This document shows positions 9,301-17,151 of a DNA stretch of 64,000 bases, piece after piece (the stretch's first letter is position 1; every line of letters begins with the position of its first letter). This DNA is from Agromyces mediolanus (lineage in GTDB: Bacteria; Actinomycetota; Actinomycetes; Actinomycetales; Microbacteriaceae). The notes below the pieces were generated by a model that saw nothing but the letters and a program-made list of their open reading frames with translations, was not told where the DNA came from and did not search any database. The stretch spans positions 1 through 64,000 of the forward strand of contig NZ_JAMBNX010000004.1 in NCBI RefSeq assembly GCF_023715325.1, read 5' to 3'. Both the position numbers and the translations under genes were made by a program.

Positions 9301-9637
9301 AGAGCAGCTTCTGCTCGGCGAAGGCGAGGTCGGTGCCGTAGGTGAAGCTCGCGGTGACCCGCGAGAGGCCGGTCGAGCTCGTCGTCGAGGTCGATTCGAG
9401 GCCGGTGATGCCCTGGATCGCGGTCTCGATCGGCGTCGAGACATCGGCGTCGACCACGTCGGGCGAGGCGCCCGGGTAGCTCGTCACGATCGAGAGCTGC
9501 GGGAAGGCGATCGACGGGGCGAGCTCCTGCTTGAGGCTCGTGAGCGAGAGGGCGCCGAAGATCGCCACCACGATCGTGACGAGGGCGATGAGCGCACGGT
9601 TGCGCATGCTGAGCTTCGCGAGCAGGTGCATGCGCAC
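6365..9637 (-). CDS. HAE1-type RND efflux permease
   Basis: A 1090-residue member of the AcrB/HAE1 resistance-nodulation-division family, the inner-membrane pump normally driven by proton influx. It starts SMRNRALIALVTIVVAIFG (first helix), has a long extracytoplasmic loop up to residue about 330, then clustered helices including the VVDDSIVVIENIKRHL motif and FLPMALVEGVTGELF of the family, a second large loop, and a final bundle (VVMVATFRSLLQPLLLLVSV; GIVVTNAIVLVDLVNQYR). The start is GTG, or ATG two codons later. The C-terminal tail is a hexapeptide repeat GSGAPG. No membrane-fusion or outer-membrane partner is present, as expected in a monoderm. The downstream DUF6153-like and DUF305 genes hint at metal export, but drugs or lipids are possible. 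Confidence 0.9.
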   Translation of the reverse strand: MRMHLLAKLSMRNRALIALVTIVVAIFGALSLTSLKQELAPSIAFPQLSIVTSYPGASPDVVDADVSTPIETAIQGITGLESTSTTSSTGLSRVTASFTYGTDLAFAEQKLLSAVNRIQQSLPDDVDPQVVALSLDDFPVVQLAVTGADDTAALSDEISRTTLGEITDVDGVRDATLVGDVGQRVNITPDPSALAARGLSVQAIRDALSQNGVLVPAGTITEGDRTFAVQSGTRLGSVDDIAALPLIGQPGAMPPTIGDVATVALAENPVSSISRVNGEPALTISVTKLPAANTVEVSNAVKALLPDLESSLDTTNPGATFTVVFDQAPYIEQSIESLATEGLLGLVFAVIVILVFLLSVRATLVTAISIPTSVLITFIGLQAADYTLNILTLGALTIAIGRVVDDSIVVIENIKRHLVAGVDKAETIVRAVREVAGAITASTITTVAVFLPMALVEGVTGELFRPFSLTVTIALLASLLVALTIVPVLAYWFLKPAKVHKHDGSDASAAAFIDEASAAGSSAGPDELEHPSRLQRGYLPIIHWTLKHGVTTILLAVLVLGGTIALTPLMKTNFLGSSGQNTFQVTQELPVGTSLDALDAASEPVEQVLLDTTGVDTVQTSIGSGGRGLSALLGGGAATVTYSVTTDESADQDALQATVRGELDDLQDVGEVTLSAASGFGASNDIEVDITASNAEDLRTATDAVVQELGDLDSLAQVTSNLSEGRPYIAVEVDRSAAAEAGYSEVALGGFVSAAMQPQSAGSIVIDEKTLTIYLDSEEPPTTIAALQQLAVPTAAGPVRLDSLATVEQVDGPATVTTVRGLRSATVSATPGGDDLGTASAAVSQALADVKLPDGTSASVGGVTADQTESFSQLGLALLAAILIVYVVMVATFRSLLQPLLLLVSVPFAATGAIVLQIVSGIPLGVASLVGVLMLVGIVVTNAIVLVDLVNQYRDRGMTVREALLHGASRRLRPILMTALATIFALLPMALGITGHSGFISQPLALVVIGGLISSTALTLVVLPVLYDLVEGGRERRRAKRAAGGDGGADASAGSGAPGGSGAPGAPAGSGAPGGSGAPGGSGAPAAAGP
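6386..6484. repeat. 18-bp tandem repeat encoding the RND C-terminal tail
   Basis: The unit CGCACCCGAACCACCCGG starts at 6386, 6404, 6422, 6449 and 6467, with a 9-bp half unit at 6440. Read on the minus strand it encodes GSGAPG hexapeptides forming a flexible cytoplasmic tail. Copy number may vary between strains. Confidence 0.85.
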
Positions 9638-9738
9638 GATTCTCGCAGTCAGACTCGATCGGAAAGGTCACGGTTCGCTGAATCGGCGCCGCGTCACCCC
9701 GTGCGACCCGCCGGCGGCGCGCGTTCGGGGGTGGTTCC

Positions 9739-9790
9739 GGATGCCTCGTGGGACACGCTGTCCCCCGTTCGGGGGTTGCTCGAGGCATCC
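9739..9790. repeat. nested inverted repeat upstream of the secreted-protein gene
   Basis: GGATGCCTCG at 9739-9748 is matched by its complement CGAGGCATCC at 9781-9790, and between them CCCCC and GGGGG can pair around GTTC. The element lies in the 190-bp space between the divergent RND and secreted-protein genes. It could be a cruciform or regulatory structure. The decamer itself is over-represented across the window. Confidence 0.45.
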
Positions 9791-9828
9791 TCAGGGCGTA
9801 TGTTCGGCTGCACCGGGGGGTGATCGGA

Positions 9829-10962
9829 ATGGCCGATCTGATCGTTGCACGGCGGACGCCGCTGCAGCGCCCTGCGCTCCGAATCGCCCTCGCCGGCGCG
9901 GCCGTCTCCGCCGCATGGCTCGCGATCTCGCTCTTCACCGGCGCCTCGGGCGCGTCCGCCGAAGAGGCGGCGCCGTCCCCGAGCAGCGGCACGTCGAGCT
10001 CGAGCGGCTCCGGCCTGCTCGGTGCGGTCGGCTCGGTGCTCGGCACCGTCGGCGGCGTCACCGGCGCGGTCGGCGACACGCTCGACCAGGTCGTCGGCAC
10101 CGTCACGGCTCCCGTGAACCAGGTGCTCGAGCCCGTGGTCGAGGTCGCTCCGGCGCCGGTCGCGGAGGTCGTCGAGCAGGTTTCTGCAGTCGTCGACACG
10201 GCCACGGACACCGCGAACACGGTCGTCGACACCGTCGACGAGACCGTCGCAGCGACCGTCGGGGCCGTGGGCGGGGCCGCCAGCGGGATCGCCGGCGGCG
10301 GCACGGTCGGCGGCGTGGTCTCGCCCGTCGCCGGGGCCGTCGACGACCTGGTCGGCAAGCTCCCCGTCGTCGGCGGCCTGCTCGGCCCGGCGCCCGTCGG
10401 AGGCCTCCTGAACCCCGTCGCCGGGGCAGTCGACGGCACGCTCGGCGCGGTCGTCGGCTCGATCGGCACGCTGCCCGAGGGCGGCGTGCTCCCGCAGCTG
10501 CCGAACGTTCCGCTGCTGCCGGGGACGCCCACCGTCCCGGGCGGACCAGGCATCCCCGGAGGTCCGGGCGAGCCTGCGCCGGGCGCGATCACGAGCCCGC
10601 CGCCACCGGGCGGTCATCCGCCGCCCGCCCCGCCGGCCCTCGTCGGCTCGGCCGCCGGCCCGTCGGCTCAGGCCGGCCATGCTCCGCCCTCCTGGCTCGG
10701 CGACGCCGCGAGCGCCCAGTTGCGCACACCGAACGACTCCTCCCCGCCGAGCGCGCCGGGTTCCGGCGTCCCGTTCGCCCCCGCCGTCGGCGGCGGTGCG
10801 GGTGGCGGAGCGGCCGGCTCCGGTTCGGCCGGGGCATCCGCGACCTCCGACGGGGCGTACGCCGCCGTCGAGCACGAGGCGAGCGCCTCGCGCGCCCTCG
10901 ACGCCGTGAACGACGAGCTGCCCTCGTCGCCGGTGTTCGAGACCGACACCACCCCTGACTGA
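9829..10962 (+). CDS. secreted Ala/Gly/Val-rich repetitive protein
   Basis: A 377-residue protein of unknown function. Residues about 18-45 form a signal peptide (LRIALAGAAVSAAWLAISLF, cleavage near ASAEE). The mature part has a low-complexity region of glycine-valine runs (LLGAVGSVLGTVGGV; VVDTATDTANTVVDTVDE), then a proline-rich tail (GTPTVPGGPGIPGGPGEPAP). The repeating hydrophobic heptad-like pattern suggests an extended or amyloid-like surface protein. There is no LPXTG-type motif and no C-terminal membrane segment. I chose the ATG before ADLIVARR; a GTG three codons upstream is also possible. It lies directly upstream of the chaplin-like gene on the same strand, consistent with a shared surface role. 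Confidence 0.65.
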   Translation: MADLIVARRTPLQRPALRIALAGAAVSAAWLAISLFTGASGASAEEAAPSPSSGTSSSSGSGLLGAVGSVLGTVGGVTGAVGDTLDQVVGTVTAPVNQVLEPVVEVAPAPVAEVVEQVSAVVDTATDTANTVVDTVDETVAATVGAVGGAASGIAGGGTVGGVVSPVAGAVDDLVGKLPVVGGLLGPAPVGGLLNPVAGAVDGTLGAVVGSIGTLPEGGVLPQLPNVPLLPGTPTVPGGPGIPGGPGEPAPGAITSPPPPGGHPPPAPPALVGSAAGPSAQAGHAPPSWLGDAASAQLRTPNDSSPPSAPGSGVPFAPAVGGGAGGGAAGSGSAGASATSDGAYAAVEHEASASRALDAVNDELPSSPVFETDTTPD

Positions 10963-11071
10963 CGGGAACCGCCGTCCGTTCGGCCGCGCTGCTGCGCGCC
11001 GGCGGGCACACGGTCACTCCGCTCCGGCGCGCGCCGGGGCGTCGATTCCCACACAGTCAGGAGAACTGATC

Positions 11072-12427
11072 ATGAATCTCAAGCGACTCGCCGTGAGGGC
11101 GCTCTATGCGACCCTCGTCACCGGGGGGCTCACGCTCCTCGGCGCCGGCGTCGCGCACGCTGCGGACACCAGCGGCGACGACGGCATCCTGTCCGGCTCC
11201 CAGGCCGGCATCTCGGTCGATCTCCCGATCACGCTCGGCGGCAACGCCATCAGCGTGCTCGGCGACTCGAGCTCCAGCGACGCGAGCACGGAGTCCGCGC
11301 CCGCGCCGGCTCCCGCAGAAGCGGCCCCGGCCGATGCGGCACCCGCCGCGGAGGCCACCACCTCCGGGGACGACGGGGTCGGTTCGGGCACCCAGGCACT
11401 CATCGACGTGAACATCCCGATCACGCTCGGCGGGAACGCGATCAGCGTGATCGGCGACAGCGAGTCGACGGATGCCTCGACCGAGGTCGCTCCGACGGGG
11501 ACCTCGACCGGCGCGGGCAGCGCACCGGCCGAGACCAGCGGCAGCGACAGCCTCCTGGGCGGCACCCAGGGCCTCATCGACGTCGCCGTCCCGGTGACGG
11601 TCGGCGGCAACGCCATCTCGGTGATCGGCGACAGCTCGTCCGACGGCGCCGGCACGACGGTCGCGGGGGGCGCGGGCAGCGCGCCGGCCGCGGGCGAGGG
11701 CGGCTCGACCTCCGGCGACGACTCCATCCTCGGCGGCACCCAGCTGCTCGGCGGAGTGGGCGTGCCGGTGACGGTCGGCGGCAACGCGATCAGCGTGATC
11801 GGCGACAGCGAGTCGACGGATGCCTCGACCGAGGTGACCGGCGGCACCGGCGCGGGCAGCGCACCGGCCGAGACCAGCGGCAGCGACAGCATCCTGGGCG
11901 GCACGCAACTGCTGCCCTCGATCGGCGTGCCGGTGACGGTCGGCGGCAACGCCATCTCCGGGGTCGGCGACAGCACCTCGACGGACGCCTCGACCGAGGT
12001 GACCGGCGGCACCGGTACGGGCGGCACGCCCGCCGAGACCAGCGGCCTCGGCGGACTGCTCGGCGGCACGCAGCTCGTGCCCGGCCTCTCGTTGCCCATC
12101 ACGGTGGGCGGCAACGCCATCTCCGTGATCGGGGACAGCGAGACGGACGGGCCGACGACGGTCGTCGGTCCGCCGACGACCCCGACGACGCCCACCACGC
12201 CGACGACCCCCACCACGCCCACCACACCCACGACCCCGACCACGCCGACCACGCCGTCGACGCCGGCCGGGAACGGCGGTGACGGCGGAGGCGCGACGAT
12301 GGTCGCCGCCGAGGGCACGACGGGGCTCGCCAGCACCGGGGTCGACGGGTCGATCCTGTGGGCCGCGCTCGCGCTGCTCGCACTCGGGCTGGTGCTCGTC
12401 GCACGGCGCCGCTTCGCCCGCAACTGA
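11072..12427 (+). CDS. wall-anchored protein with six Cys-less chaplin-like repeats
   Basis: A 451-residue exported surface protein. After a signal peptide (ending AGVAHAADT) come six repeats of about 30 residues, each built as GDDGILSGSQ...PITLGGNAISV.GDS, separated by Ser/Thr/Ala/Gly linkers. The pattern SGxQ...(V/I)P(I/V)T(L/V)GGNAISV(I/L)GDS resembles the chaplin domain (SGN..Q.PV..P..VCGN.V.V.G), but the two conserved cysteines are absent and CGN is replaced by GGN. A Pro-Thr stalk (TPTTPTTP repeats) follows, then the sortase signal LASTG, a hydrophobic helix and an RRR tail, as for LAXTG class E sortase substrates. Ribosome site AGGAG upstream of ATG. A hydrophobic coat or adhesive role is inferred. 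Confidence 0.75.
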   Translation: MNLKRLAVRALYATLVTGGLTLLGAGVAHAADTSGDDGILSGSQAGISVDLPITLGGNAISVLGDSSSSDASTESAPAPAPAEAAPADAAPAAEATTSGDDGVGSGTQALIDVNIPITLGGNAISVIGDSESTDASTEVAPTGTSTGAGSAPAETSGSDSLLGGTQGLIDVAVPVTVGGNAISVIGDSSSDGAGTTVAGGAGSAPAAGEGGSTSGDDSILGGTQLLGGVGVPVTVGGNAISVIGDSESTDASTEVTGGTGAGSAPAETSGSDSILGGTQLLPSIGVPVTVGGNAISGVGDSTSTDASTEVTGGTGTGGTPAETSGLGGLLGGTQLVPGLSLPITVGGNAISVIGDSETDGPTTVVGPPTTPTTPTTPTTPTTPTTPTTPTTPTTPSTPAGNGGDGGGATMVAAEGTTGLASTGVDGSILWAALALLALGLVLVARRRFARN

Positions 12428-12583
12428 ATACCCGGGGCCCGGGCTCCCGCCCGGGCCCCGAAACCCCAGACTCCCGGTCGCCAGCACGGTCGACCGGGTG
12501 GCCGGATCCGTCCGGCCGGAGTCGGGGCGGTGACATCCCCCCGTCGCCGCCCCGCACTCCCCTGCCCGCAGCACCCCACCGAC

Positions 12584-12611
12584 TTGCCCGACTTTCATGA
12601 ATGTCGGGCAA
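12584..12611. terminator. palindrome copy A (TTGCCCGACTTTCA family)
   Basis: A 28-bp palindrome with one mismatched pair (ATG instead of AAG in the right arm). It lies 16 bp beyond the stop of the leftward phytase-like gene and between two convergent genes. It belongs to a seven-member family in this window; the position suggests bidirectional termination. Confidence 0.8.
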
Positions 12612-12627
12612 CTCGAGAGGCTGCGGC

Positions 12628-15453
12628 TCAGACCTCGCGGCGGCGACGCGCGACGAGGAGGGCGGCTCCGCCGCCGAGGAGCACGAGCAGCGCGGCGCCG
12701 GCGAGCCAGCCGCCGTCGAAGCCCGTGTCCGCGAGCGAACCGTCGGCGCCAGCGCCGGCGCCGGTACCGCCGGTGCCACCGCCCGTGCCGCCGCCGGATC
12801 CGCCGGGCGCTGCCGTCACGGTGAGCTCGGCCTCGACCTCACTGCCGTCGCTTGCGATCGCCACGAGGTGGTGCGCACCGGGCGCCGTCGTCGCGGGGAT
12901 CTTCGCCGAGAAGCTCAGCGCCCCTGCCCCGTCGGCCTCGGCCGAGCCGAGGGCGAGCGGCGTGCTGCGCAGCTCGAAGCGCACCGTGTCGCCGGGCACG
13001 AAGCCGGCGCCGGTCACGCTGACCGTGCCACCCGCCGCCACCGTCGAGACGCCGAGCGCGAGGCTCGCCTCGCCGGGCTGCGGCTCCTCGTCGCCCGGGA
13101 AGACCTCGTCGGCCTGCCCGAGGCGCAGGAACACCGTCTCGCCCGTGGCATCCTTCAGGCCGTCGTTGTCGGTCACCGCGTAGAGCGCCCCGTCGGCCGC
13201 CTTGGCGAAGCCCTCGAGCTTCTCCTGCGTCCAGCCGCCCGTCGCGCGGAGCGCCGGCAGCACGTCGACGGCGGTCGACTTCTCGAGCATCGGGAGTGCG
13301 CCGGCGAGGCCGGCGAGCCCAGCGGCATCCGCCGGGATGTCGACCCGGGTGACCCGCTTCACCTGCGCGGCCGGGCCGTTCAGCTTGTCGCGCTCGATGA
13401 TCGCGAAGGTGTCGTCGTCGATCGCGGTGATCTCGGAGAGGCCGAGCCAGTCGCCCGCGACCGCGGTGTGCTCGAGGCGGTAGCCGAACCAGCTCCACGC
13501 TCCCGTCGCCGGGTCGAGCCGGCCGATGCGGGCCACGTCGTCGCCCTCGACCGCGCCCGCTGCGGGGTTCGCCGGGTCGGTCCACAGCGGCCGCTGCAGC
13601 ACCGCCCAGACCCGGAGGTCCGCGCCGGTGCCGGTCGTCGTCACGCCCTCGAAGCCCCACTTGCCGACGTGCGCCGCGATCTCGGCGGGCAGCGGGAAGC
13701 GGTCGACGACGGCGCCCGTGGCATCCGTGCGCTTCAGCATGTTCCCTGCGCCGTTCGCGCCCTCGACCGCGAGCCAGAAGCCGCCGCCCTCGGCGACCGC
13801 GAGCCCTTCGACGTCGAGCGCGGCGGGCGCGCCGCCCTCGCTGATCGCGAGCGAGCCCGTGATGCGGGCCGGGGTCTGCGACACGTCCACCGTGTACACC
13901 GTCGCGGGCGAGAGCACGGCGTCGCTCGCGGCGTACACGCGCGAGGCATCCGTCGGGTCGCCGGCCAGGGCGCCGAGCGCCGACCAGCCGATCGGGGCGC
14001 CGCCGACGACCTCCGAGACGAGGCTCGGCTGCGCCGCGGCGCCGGCTGGCGCCTGGGCGGCCGCGTCGCCGAAGGCGTACACGTTCACCGAGGCGCGCAC
14101 GCCGGCCGCGGCGTCGTCGGTCTCGCTCGAGACGACGAGGAGGTCGCGCTCCGGCACGGGCAGGATGCCCTCCGGACCGTTCGTCGAGAACAGCAGCTGA
14201 CGGAAGGCCGGGGATGCCGGGTCGCTGACGTCGTACACGGCGACGAAGTTGGAGCGCTCGCTCGCGACGAAGGCGTAGGGCACGCCGTCGAACTCCGCGA
14301 CCGAGATCCCCTCGGGCTCCGCGCCCTTCTTCGCCGCACGGTCCTCGTTGTGCAGACCGTGCTGGACGGCGAGGTTCGCGAAGGTGTTGCCCGCGTCCCA
14401 GACCACGGCGCCGTCGGCGGCGTCGAAGACGGTCCAACCGCGGGTGCCGCCCTTCCAGTCGCCCTCGTTCGCGGTCGCGAGGCGGTCGTCGCCGATCCAG
14501 GCGATGGCGTCGGGCTCGCGCGGGGTCGCCGGGATCGAGCCCGAGAGGTCGATCCGCCCATCCTTCGTCACGTCGATGCCGCCGACCGCGACCGATCCCG
14601 CGGAGAAGGCGCGGGTGACCTCGAGCGTCGGCAGGTCGATGATCGCGATGCCGTTGTTCTCCTGCAGGGTCACGGCGAGCTCGTTGCGCGAGTTGATCGT
14701 GACGTACTCGGGCTCCGGGTCCTGCGGGGTGTCGAGGCCGGCGGCGGCCATCACCGGGATCGGCGCGCCGGTCTCGTCGACGAACGGCACGGCGTCGACC
14801 GTCCACGCGGCGGGGTCGGCCGGGTCGACGAGGCCGAGCACCTGCACGAAGCCGGCGGGCAGCTGCGGGAGATCGCCCGTCTTGCCACCGGCGGGCGTGA
14901 AGTCCTCGTCGCGCTGGTTCTCCATCGCGATGGCGGCGTACGCGCCGTCCTTCGAGATCGCGATCGAGTCGGGCTGGCCGCCGAGGTCGATCGAGCGCAC
15001 CACGCTGCGGTCGCTCGCGCGGAGCACGTCGACGCGGCCCTTCGGGTTCACGAAGTCGCCGCCGGTCTCGTCGACGACGACGAGCACGAAGTCGCCGTAG
15101 GCGGCGACCGAGGTCGGCTGGTCGTCGGCGTGGCCGAGCTCGGCGAGCTCGACGGTGCCCGTGCCGACGGGGTTGACCGGGTCGCTCACGTCGAGGAAGC
15201 CGATGCGCTTGCCGAGCGCATCGGTGTAGACGACCGTGCCGTCGTCGGTGATCGTCGAGATCTCGGCGACGGTGGCGGCGGCCGGGTCGACGCCGGCGGG
15301 CACGTTCTGGAAGACGGGGTACGTCGCGGTGCGGACGAACGCGCTGGGCGCGGGGGCCGCGGCGGCGGCGATCGCGCCGCTCGACACGAGCCCGGCGGCG
15401 GCCAGGCAGGCCACGGCGAGCGCGGCGGCGGACAGGGGACGGCGAGCGGGCAT
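12628..15453 (-). CDS. wall-anchored phytase/esterase-like beta-propeller protein
   Basis: A 941-residue exported protein. Residues 1-34 are a signal peptide (ALAVACLAAAGLVSSGAIAA). The N-terminal half resembles the choice-of-anchor I beta-propeller (GRVDVLRASDRSVVRSIDLG; AYAAIAMENQRDEDF; IAWIGDDRLATANEGDWKGG). Residues about 470-760 match the 'esterase-like activity of phytase' domain (ALDVEGLAVAEGGGFWLAVE; GKWGFEGVTTTG; LGLSEITAIDDDTFAIIERD; ALYAVTDNDGL). An Ig-like domain follows, then sortase signal LADTG, a membrane helix and an RRRREV tail. It likely acts in the cell wall, perhaps on phosphate esters; activity unproven. It converges on the chaplin-like gene across palindrome A. Confidence 0.82.
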   Translation of the reverse strand: MPARRPLSAAALAVACLAAAGLVSSGAIAAAAAPAPSAFVRTATYPVFQNVPAGVDPAAATVAEISTITDDGTVVYTDALGKRIGFLDVSDPVNPVGTGTVELAELGHADDQPTSVAAYGDFVLVVVDETGGDFVNPKGRVDVLRASDRSVVRSIDLGGQPDSIAISKDGAYAAIAMENQRDEDFTPAGGKTGDLPQLPAGFVQVLGLVDPADPAAWTVDAVPFVDETGAPIPVMAAAGLDTPQDPEPEYVTINSRNELAVTLQENNGIAIIDLPTLEVTRAFSAGSVAVGGIDVTKDGRIDLSGSIPATPREPDAIAWIGDDRLATANEGDWKGGTRGWTVFDAADGAVVWDAGNTFANLAVQHGLHNEDRAAKKGAEPEGISVAEFDGVPYAFVASERSNFVAVYDVSDPASPAFRQLLFSTNGPEGILPVPERDLLVVSSETDDAAAGVRASVNVYAFGDAAAQAPAGAAAQPSLVSEVVGGAPIGWSALGALAGDPTDASRVYAASDAVLSPATVYTVDVSQTPARITGSLAISEGGAPAALDVEGLAVAEGGGFWLAVEGANGAGNMLKRTDATGAVVDRFPLPAEIAAHVGKWGFEGVTTTGTGADLRVWAVLQRPLWTDPANPAAGAVEGDDVARIGRLDPATGAWSWFGYRLEHTAVAGDWLGLSEITAIDDDTFAIIERDKLNGPAAQVKRVTRVDIPADAAGLAGLAGALPMLEKSTAVDVLPALRATGGWTQEKLEGFAKAADGALYAVTDNDGLKDATGETVFLRLGQADEVFPGDEEPQPGEASLALGVSTVAAGGTVSVTGAGFVPGDTVRFELRSTPLALGSAEADGAGALSFSAKIPATTAPGAHHLVAIASDGSEVEAELTVTAAPGGSGGGTGGGTGGTGAGAGADGSLADTGFDGGWLAGAALLVLLGGGAALLVARRRREV

Positions 15454-15489
15454 GCGGGCACTCCGGTGGGTCGCGACGGGCGGGGGTTC

Positions 15490-15509
15490 GGCGCCAGCGT
15501 GCTGGCGCC
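15490..15509. terminator. short perfect hairpin between MocR and phytase-like genes
   Basis: GGCGCCAGC (15490-15498) pairs with GCTGGCGCC (15501-15509) over a 2-base loop. It lies downstream of the MocR stop and about 40 bp upstream of the phytase-like start, both on the minus strand. It could terminate the MocR transcript or form part of the next gene's leader. Confidence 0.5.
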
Positions 15510-15636
15510 CGATGGCCCGGGAGTGCCCGTCGGGTGTCGCGCGGGCGTCCGGGCGGTGTCCGCTCGGTGAATCGCGCCGGGTCGGCGCTGCGTGCCGGCG
15601 GGCGCCGCGCCCGCGCTGCGCTGAGCTGCGCTGCGG

Positions 15637-17106
15637 CTAGACGACCTCGGCGAGCAGACCCGCCTCGGGCCCGGCCGTGCCGGGCAGGGCGAGCCAGGCC
15701 CGGGACAGCGCCTGCACCGCCTCGTCGATCGTCTCGGGCGGCAGGCAGATGGGCAGCCGCAGGTAGCGCTCGAACGCGCCGTCGATACCGAAGCGCGGTC
15801 CGGCGGCGATGAGCAGGCCCTGCGCGCGGGCGGCGAGCGCGAGCTGCGAGCTGACCGGCGCTCCGAGGCCGATCCAGGTGGCGATGCCGCCGTCGACGTG
15901 CGGCACGTGCCAGCTCGGGAACGCCTCGGCCAGCCGCGCTTCGAGGAGGTCGCGGCCGTGGCGGAGCTCGGCGCGGCGGAACGTGAGGATCTCGTCCATG
16001 CCGCGCACCAGCCGGGTCGCGATGAGCTGCTCGAGGATGGGCGTGCCGAGGTCGCCCGGCGCGCGGATCGCGACGAGCCGGCGGATGAGCGCGGGCTCGG
16101 CGCGGATCCAGCCGACGCGGATGCCGCCCCACGCCGTCTTGCCGAGCGAGCCGACGAGCACGGCGGACCCGGCGGGTCCGTACGCGGCGAACGGGCGGAG
16201 CGCCGCCTCGCGGTCGAGGTCGAGCTCGGCGGTCGTCTCGTCGGCGATGATCACGGCGCCCTGGCGGGCCGCCGCGTCGAGCACCCGCTCACGGCCGTGC
16301 TCGTCGAGCGAACGGCCGGTCGGGTTCTGGAAGTCGGGCATCAGGTACGCCGTCGAGGGGTTGGCGTGGCCGAAGGCACGGACGAGCGCGCCCACCTCGT
16401 CGTCGACGTCGAGGCCGCCCGCGTCGTGCGGGGCGACCGGCACGGGCACGAGCCGGGCGCCCGCCGCGCGCAGCGCCTCGTACGCATGCGGGTAGGTGGG
16501 AGCCTCGATGACGGCGCGGTCGCCCCGGCCGACGAGCACCTTCGAGAGCAGCCCGATCGCGTGCTGCGCGCCGATCGTCACCATGACCTGCTCGGGCGCG
16601 GTGGGCAGGCCGCGCGCGGTGTACCGATCGGCGATCGCGAGGCGCAGCTCGGGCAGTCCGACCGGATCGAAGCCGGAGCCGCCGAGCTGGGCGGGCAGCT
16701 CCTCGACGGCGTCGCGGGCCACGTCGGCGAGCCAGGGCAGCGCAGGCGGCGCGGCCTTCGACAGGTCGAGATGCTCGGCCGCGGGCGGCGCGGGCAGCAC
16801 CGCGGGCGCGCCGGGAAGCCGGGTGACGCTGCCCGAGCCGCGGACGCTCCGCAACAGGTCCTGCTCGCGCAGGCGCCGGTACGCCGCGGCGACCGTGGTG
16901 CGGCTCGCGCCGAGCCGTTCGGCGAGCTCCCGCTCGGCGGGCAGCCGGGTGCCGACGCTCACCCGGCCGTCGAGCACGAGCAGGCGCACGCGGTCGGCGA
17001 GGGCGGCATAGGCCGGACCGCTCGGCCCGGTGCCGCCGTCGCGCCAGTCGCCGAGGAGGGTCACGAGCGCGCGTGCGCTGATCGAGGCATCCGCCATGCG
17101 ATCCAC
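15637..17106 (-). CDS. MocR-type regulator (GntR helix-turn-helix plus aminotransferase fold)
   Basis: About 489 residues. The N-terminal 75 residues form a GntR winged helix (RLPAERELAERLGASRTTVA), and the rest is a fold-type I aminotransferase domain with the expected PLP region (LVGSLGKTAWGGIRVGWIR, Lys of SLGK as the Schiff-base residue; DFQNPTGRSLDEHGRE). Such proteins sense PLP or related vitamers or amines. Start is GTG at 17106 or ATG at 17097. It is divergent from a YczE-type membrane gene, a pairing known for MocR regulators, so that gene is the probable target. Two GAATTGG direct repeats 31 bp apart occupy the shared promoter. Confidence 0.88.
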   Translation of the reverse strand: MDRMADASISARALVTLLGDWRDGGTGPSGPAYAALADRVRLLVLDGRVSVGTRLPAERELAERLGASRTTVAAAYRRLREQDLLRSVRGSGSVTRLPGAPAVLPAPPAAEHLDLSKAAPPALPWLADVARDAVEELPAQLGGSGFDPVGLPELRLAIADRYTARGLPTAPEQVMVTIGAQHAIGLLSKVLVGRGDRAVIEAPTYPHAYEALRAAGARLVPVPVAPHDAGGLDVDDEVGALVRAFGHANPSTAYLMPDFQNPTGRSLDEHGRERVLDAAARQGAVIIADETTAELDLDREAALRPFAAYGPAGSAVLVGSLGKTAWGGIRVGWIRAEPALIRRLVAIRAPGDLGTPILEQLIATRLVRGMDEILTFRRAELRHGRDLLEARLAEAFPSWHVPHVDGGIATWIGLGAPVSSQLALAARAQGLLIAAGPRFGIDGAFERYLRLPICLPPETIDEAVQALSRAWLALPGTAGPEAGLLAEVV

Positions 17107-17113
17107 TTTAGGA

Positions 17114-17151
17114 GAATTGGCATCTTGTCAACAGTCCAATCCTGGAATTGG
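17114..17151. promoter_or_regulatory. direct-repeat operator between MocR and YczE genes
   Basis: GAATTGG occurs at 17114-17120 and again at 17145-17151, 31 bp apart (three helical turns), in the roughly 50-bp gap between the divergent starts. A CCAAT at 17136-17140 makes an inverted partner to the second copy. Spaced direct repeats are the usual MocR/PdxR operator form, so this is the candidate binding site. The second copy touches the YczE start codon. Confidence 0.6.

Noticed and set aside
6360..10592. Very long Arg/Pro/Ala-rich frames overlapping the RND and other genes
   Set aside because: These are frame shadows caused by high GC content; no domain, signal or start supports them.
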